Shown: positions 58,047 to 60,000 of the stretch, piece after piece
Numbering within the stretch: position 1 is the stretch's first letter
Layout of the letters: each line of letters starts with the position of its first letter
Source: Owenia fusiformis
Taxonomy: Eukaryota > Annelida > Polychaeta > Sabellida > Oweniidae
Direction: 5' to 3'
DNA: 60,000 bases
Assembly: GCA_903813345.2 (NCBI GenBank)
Contig: CAIIXF020000011.1
Coordinates: 11,196,842 to 11,256,841 of the forward strand
Made by a program: the position numbers and the translations under genes
The notes under the pieces: generated by a model
What the model saw: the letters and a program-made list of their open reading frames with translations, nothing else
Told to the model about the DNA's origin: nothing
Databases searched by the model: none

Positions 58047-58815
58047 GTGTTGTTGGGTTAGGTCAATATTTCACTGTTCGTCAAAAAACGTAATTGATTT
58101 AGCAAGGTTTTAACCCCCCTCCCCCTTCTCACAAAAGTCAAAATGTTGTTTCGTGTACAGTGTTAAAGAATCAAAATGTTGATTTGCATGCAGTGTACAA
58201 GTACAACCCCAGCACACAATATCTGCTTCTGCTATAAACACATATCAAATTCTCTATCATATCTGTTGTATATTAAATGATCATACCATTGCAGAAGATG
58301 AAACTCTGAAATCAATGTCTGTCACCTAATTAAACAAGGCATTAACATGGCAAAATGTCACCACCTAAAAAATTGGTTAATTTAAAGCAAGTTGAAAAAA
58401 GACCGTTTTGACCTTGGGAAGGTCATTGAAGGTCAAATCTGAAATCTTAAGTCAGATTTGAGCTTCTGAGGTCTTGTAGATGACTTTGAAATTTTGAAGC
58501 AAGTTAAAAAAGACCTTTTTGACATTAAGAACTTTATTGAAGGTCAAATCTCAAATCTAAAGTCAGATTTGAACTTCTGAGAACTTGTATATGATTTAGA
58601 AAACAATTTAAGTCAGTCTAAACAGTATTTGTTAAGTTATTGGAAGTTGTAAGAATCTGTTACAGACTCCAACCACCAACCGCCATCACAAAAAAACGGA
58701 GACCATAACAATATGTCAACACTTTTTGGTGGTGTCATAACAGGGATTTACACCCTCCCCCCTTACATAATTAATTACGTTTTTTGACGCACACTGAAAC
58801 ATTGACCTGACCTCT
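58047..58815. mobile_element. Inverted-repeat element hosting a nested MITE
   Basis: GGTTAGGTCAATATTTCACTG...CGTCAAAAAACGTAATTGATT at the left and AATTAATTACGTTTTTTGACGCACACTGAAACATTGACCTGACC at the right are inverted. The MITE at 58336-58740 lies between them. Confidence 0.75.
58336..58740 (-). mobile_element. TGTCACCACC MITE, copy 4 (empty site for the 501-bp insertion)
   Basis: AAGGCATTAACATGGCAAAATGTCACCACC at one end, ATGTCAACACTTTTTGGTGGTGTCATAA at the other. The interior CAGTCTAAACAGTATTTGTTAAG corresponds to the interrupted point in copy 3. Confidence 0.9.
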
Positions 58816-59945
58816 TAAGCAATTTAAAGTACTCGCAACCTTGAATACTCCAAACTGGTGCAAAATACTTCTTGTATTTAAAACATACATGATCAGTTCA
58901 CTTTGGTATGCATAACAATTTTTAAATCATAGGGTTGAAGGATTGTATCAGATTAGCCATTGGTATATTCGCTAGAAAATCAACTAGTATTGATGTAATA
59001 TTGTAAACATATACATGTTGGTAATAGCACAATCAGTTCAAGTTATTACCTGATTACAGCAGTAATATATTTTAAAGATCTCAAATGAAATGATTTAAAG
59101 TAAACACTCAGAAACCTAAATACTCCATACTGGTGCAAAATAGATCACATATTTTAACATTTGTTTACATGATCAGTTCACTTTTGGAAGCATGTAATCT
59201 AATTTCAGAGCAGTTTAATGTGTTACCAATGATCATTAGTCTTATGATGGTAACAGATATCTATCATATCTGGAGCGTGTGGCAATGTACAGAGTATCTA
59301 AGTGATGGTGAATTGAAGTACTCACAACCCTCAAGTTCCGAACTGGTGCAAAATATTTCACATCAATTTACATGATCAGTTTCCCTTTCAATATGTAACA
59401 CTAGATCTGATTATATCTCTTAAACATCTCAAACATACTCAGAACCCTAAATACTCCATACTGGTGCAAAATAATTCAAATATTTAACATTAATTTACAT
59501 GACCAGTTCACTTTTGGAAGCATGTAACCCAATTTCAGAGCAGCTGTTGCAGCATGTTGATAAATAGATAGCTGGAGCACATTTCTTGAATTTAACATGT
59601 AATATAAATAAGTAAGAAAATCTATTGCAAGGGCGGAATTGCTTGATTGCTATGTTATTTCAAGGATACACGTTTTTAAAAAGGGCTAACTATGCTACAG
59701 AAGCCAAATAGCTGGCAGTTGAGCCCAAGTTTTTATAGAATGAACATCAAAGTTATGAATTGATGCTATGGTATTTTATGAAATTATAACTCAGATAGAA
59801 TTTAGTTCTTTTCAAAGGATATGATATAGATTCAGTCAATGTGCACATTTAAATATAGGTCATAAGTTAGTTAGGATAAGTTAAAAAGCATTACAAAAGT
59901 CCAAACAAAGATAGAAGAATTCAAAACACAGACAAAGGAATTTAC

Positions 59946-60000
59946 CTTGTCCCAGTTCTACTACAAGGAGACAACATAGATGGTACAGGTAATATTACAT
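59946..60000 (-). CDS. Possible further upstream exon of the HECT gene (partial)
   Basis: A good donor (CAAG|GTAAAT) closes a frame ending VVELGQ in phase 1, which joins in frame to the 57681 exon (D RRQKLLKMM). The left side runs off the window or begins at an internal acceptor (CTCCTTGTAG). Weak support. Confidence 0.35.

Larger units (their letters stand above)
57857..59545. repeat. Five-copy diverged repeat block (ACTCCATACTGGTGCAAAATA)
   Basis: Copies of about 85-140 bp begin near 57857, 58830, 59106, 59322 and 59437. Each contains CTGGTGCAAAATA, then TTTACATGATCAGTTCACTTT and, in the longer copies, CAGAGCAG. Inserted transposons separate the first two. It lies upstream of the first visible HECT exon, probably in an intron. 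Confidence 0.85.

Overview
The window is animal nuclear DNA: AT-rich, intron-rich (GT-AG introns, many exons of 27-150 bp) and crowded with small inverted-repeat transposons, satellites and repeat-derived introns. The gene content fits a lophotrochozoan, most likely a mollusc: a tyrosine-rich, proline-tailed small membrane protein of the 'cysteine and tyrosine-rich protein-like' style, a G2E3-like HECT ligase, and secreted VWA-domain proteins. The species cannot be named from sequence alone.

Layout. 1-14.7 kb is gene-poor. It holds a 54-bp minisatellite running off the left edge, three copies of a non-autonomous element family, a tRNA-derived SINE-like head, palindromic MITEs and long inverted-repeat elements. 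14.7-26.5 kb (minus strand) is one gene for a small type I membrane protein: signal peptide, one of four alternative Tyr-rich ectodomain exons, a transmembrane segment and a Pro-rich cytoplasmic tail. All four ectodomain exons enter in phase 1 and leave in phase 2, so they look mutually exclusive. A near-perfect 0.85-kb foldback lies in its last intron.

27.9-32.1 kb and 34.5-42.0 kb (plus strand) are two tandem paralogues with eight exons each and identical intron phases. Each encodes a signal peptide, a VWA domain, a short Cys-rich linker and a complete ferritin-like four-helix domain. The ferroxidase ligands of the ferritin part are largely lost, so these look like secreted pseudo-ferritins fused to an adhesion or assembly module. 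They are the most unusual genes here. The second gene has a 3-kb intron built by a 2.6-kb inverted-repeat element that contains a 1-kb TGCAATACAA-type satellite.

43.4-45.2 kb (plus) is a two-exon gene with a helix-turn-helix and a DDE integrase core, either a transposon gene or a domesticated one. 46-60 kb contains a minus-strand, G2E3-like HECT ubiquitin ligase (C-terminus at 49.06 kb, 5' end outside or near the right edge) with a duplicated 48-nt exon and an apparent frameshift in the HECT domain. Its introns and flanks carry a mariner relic, several copies of a TGTCACCACC-ended MITE (one with a second MITE cleanly inserted) and a five-copy repeat block. No operons, rRNA genes, functional tRNA genes or CRISPR arrays are visible. 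All exon structures were assembled by eye from splice signals, reading-frame continuity and paralogue comparison.
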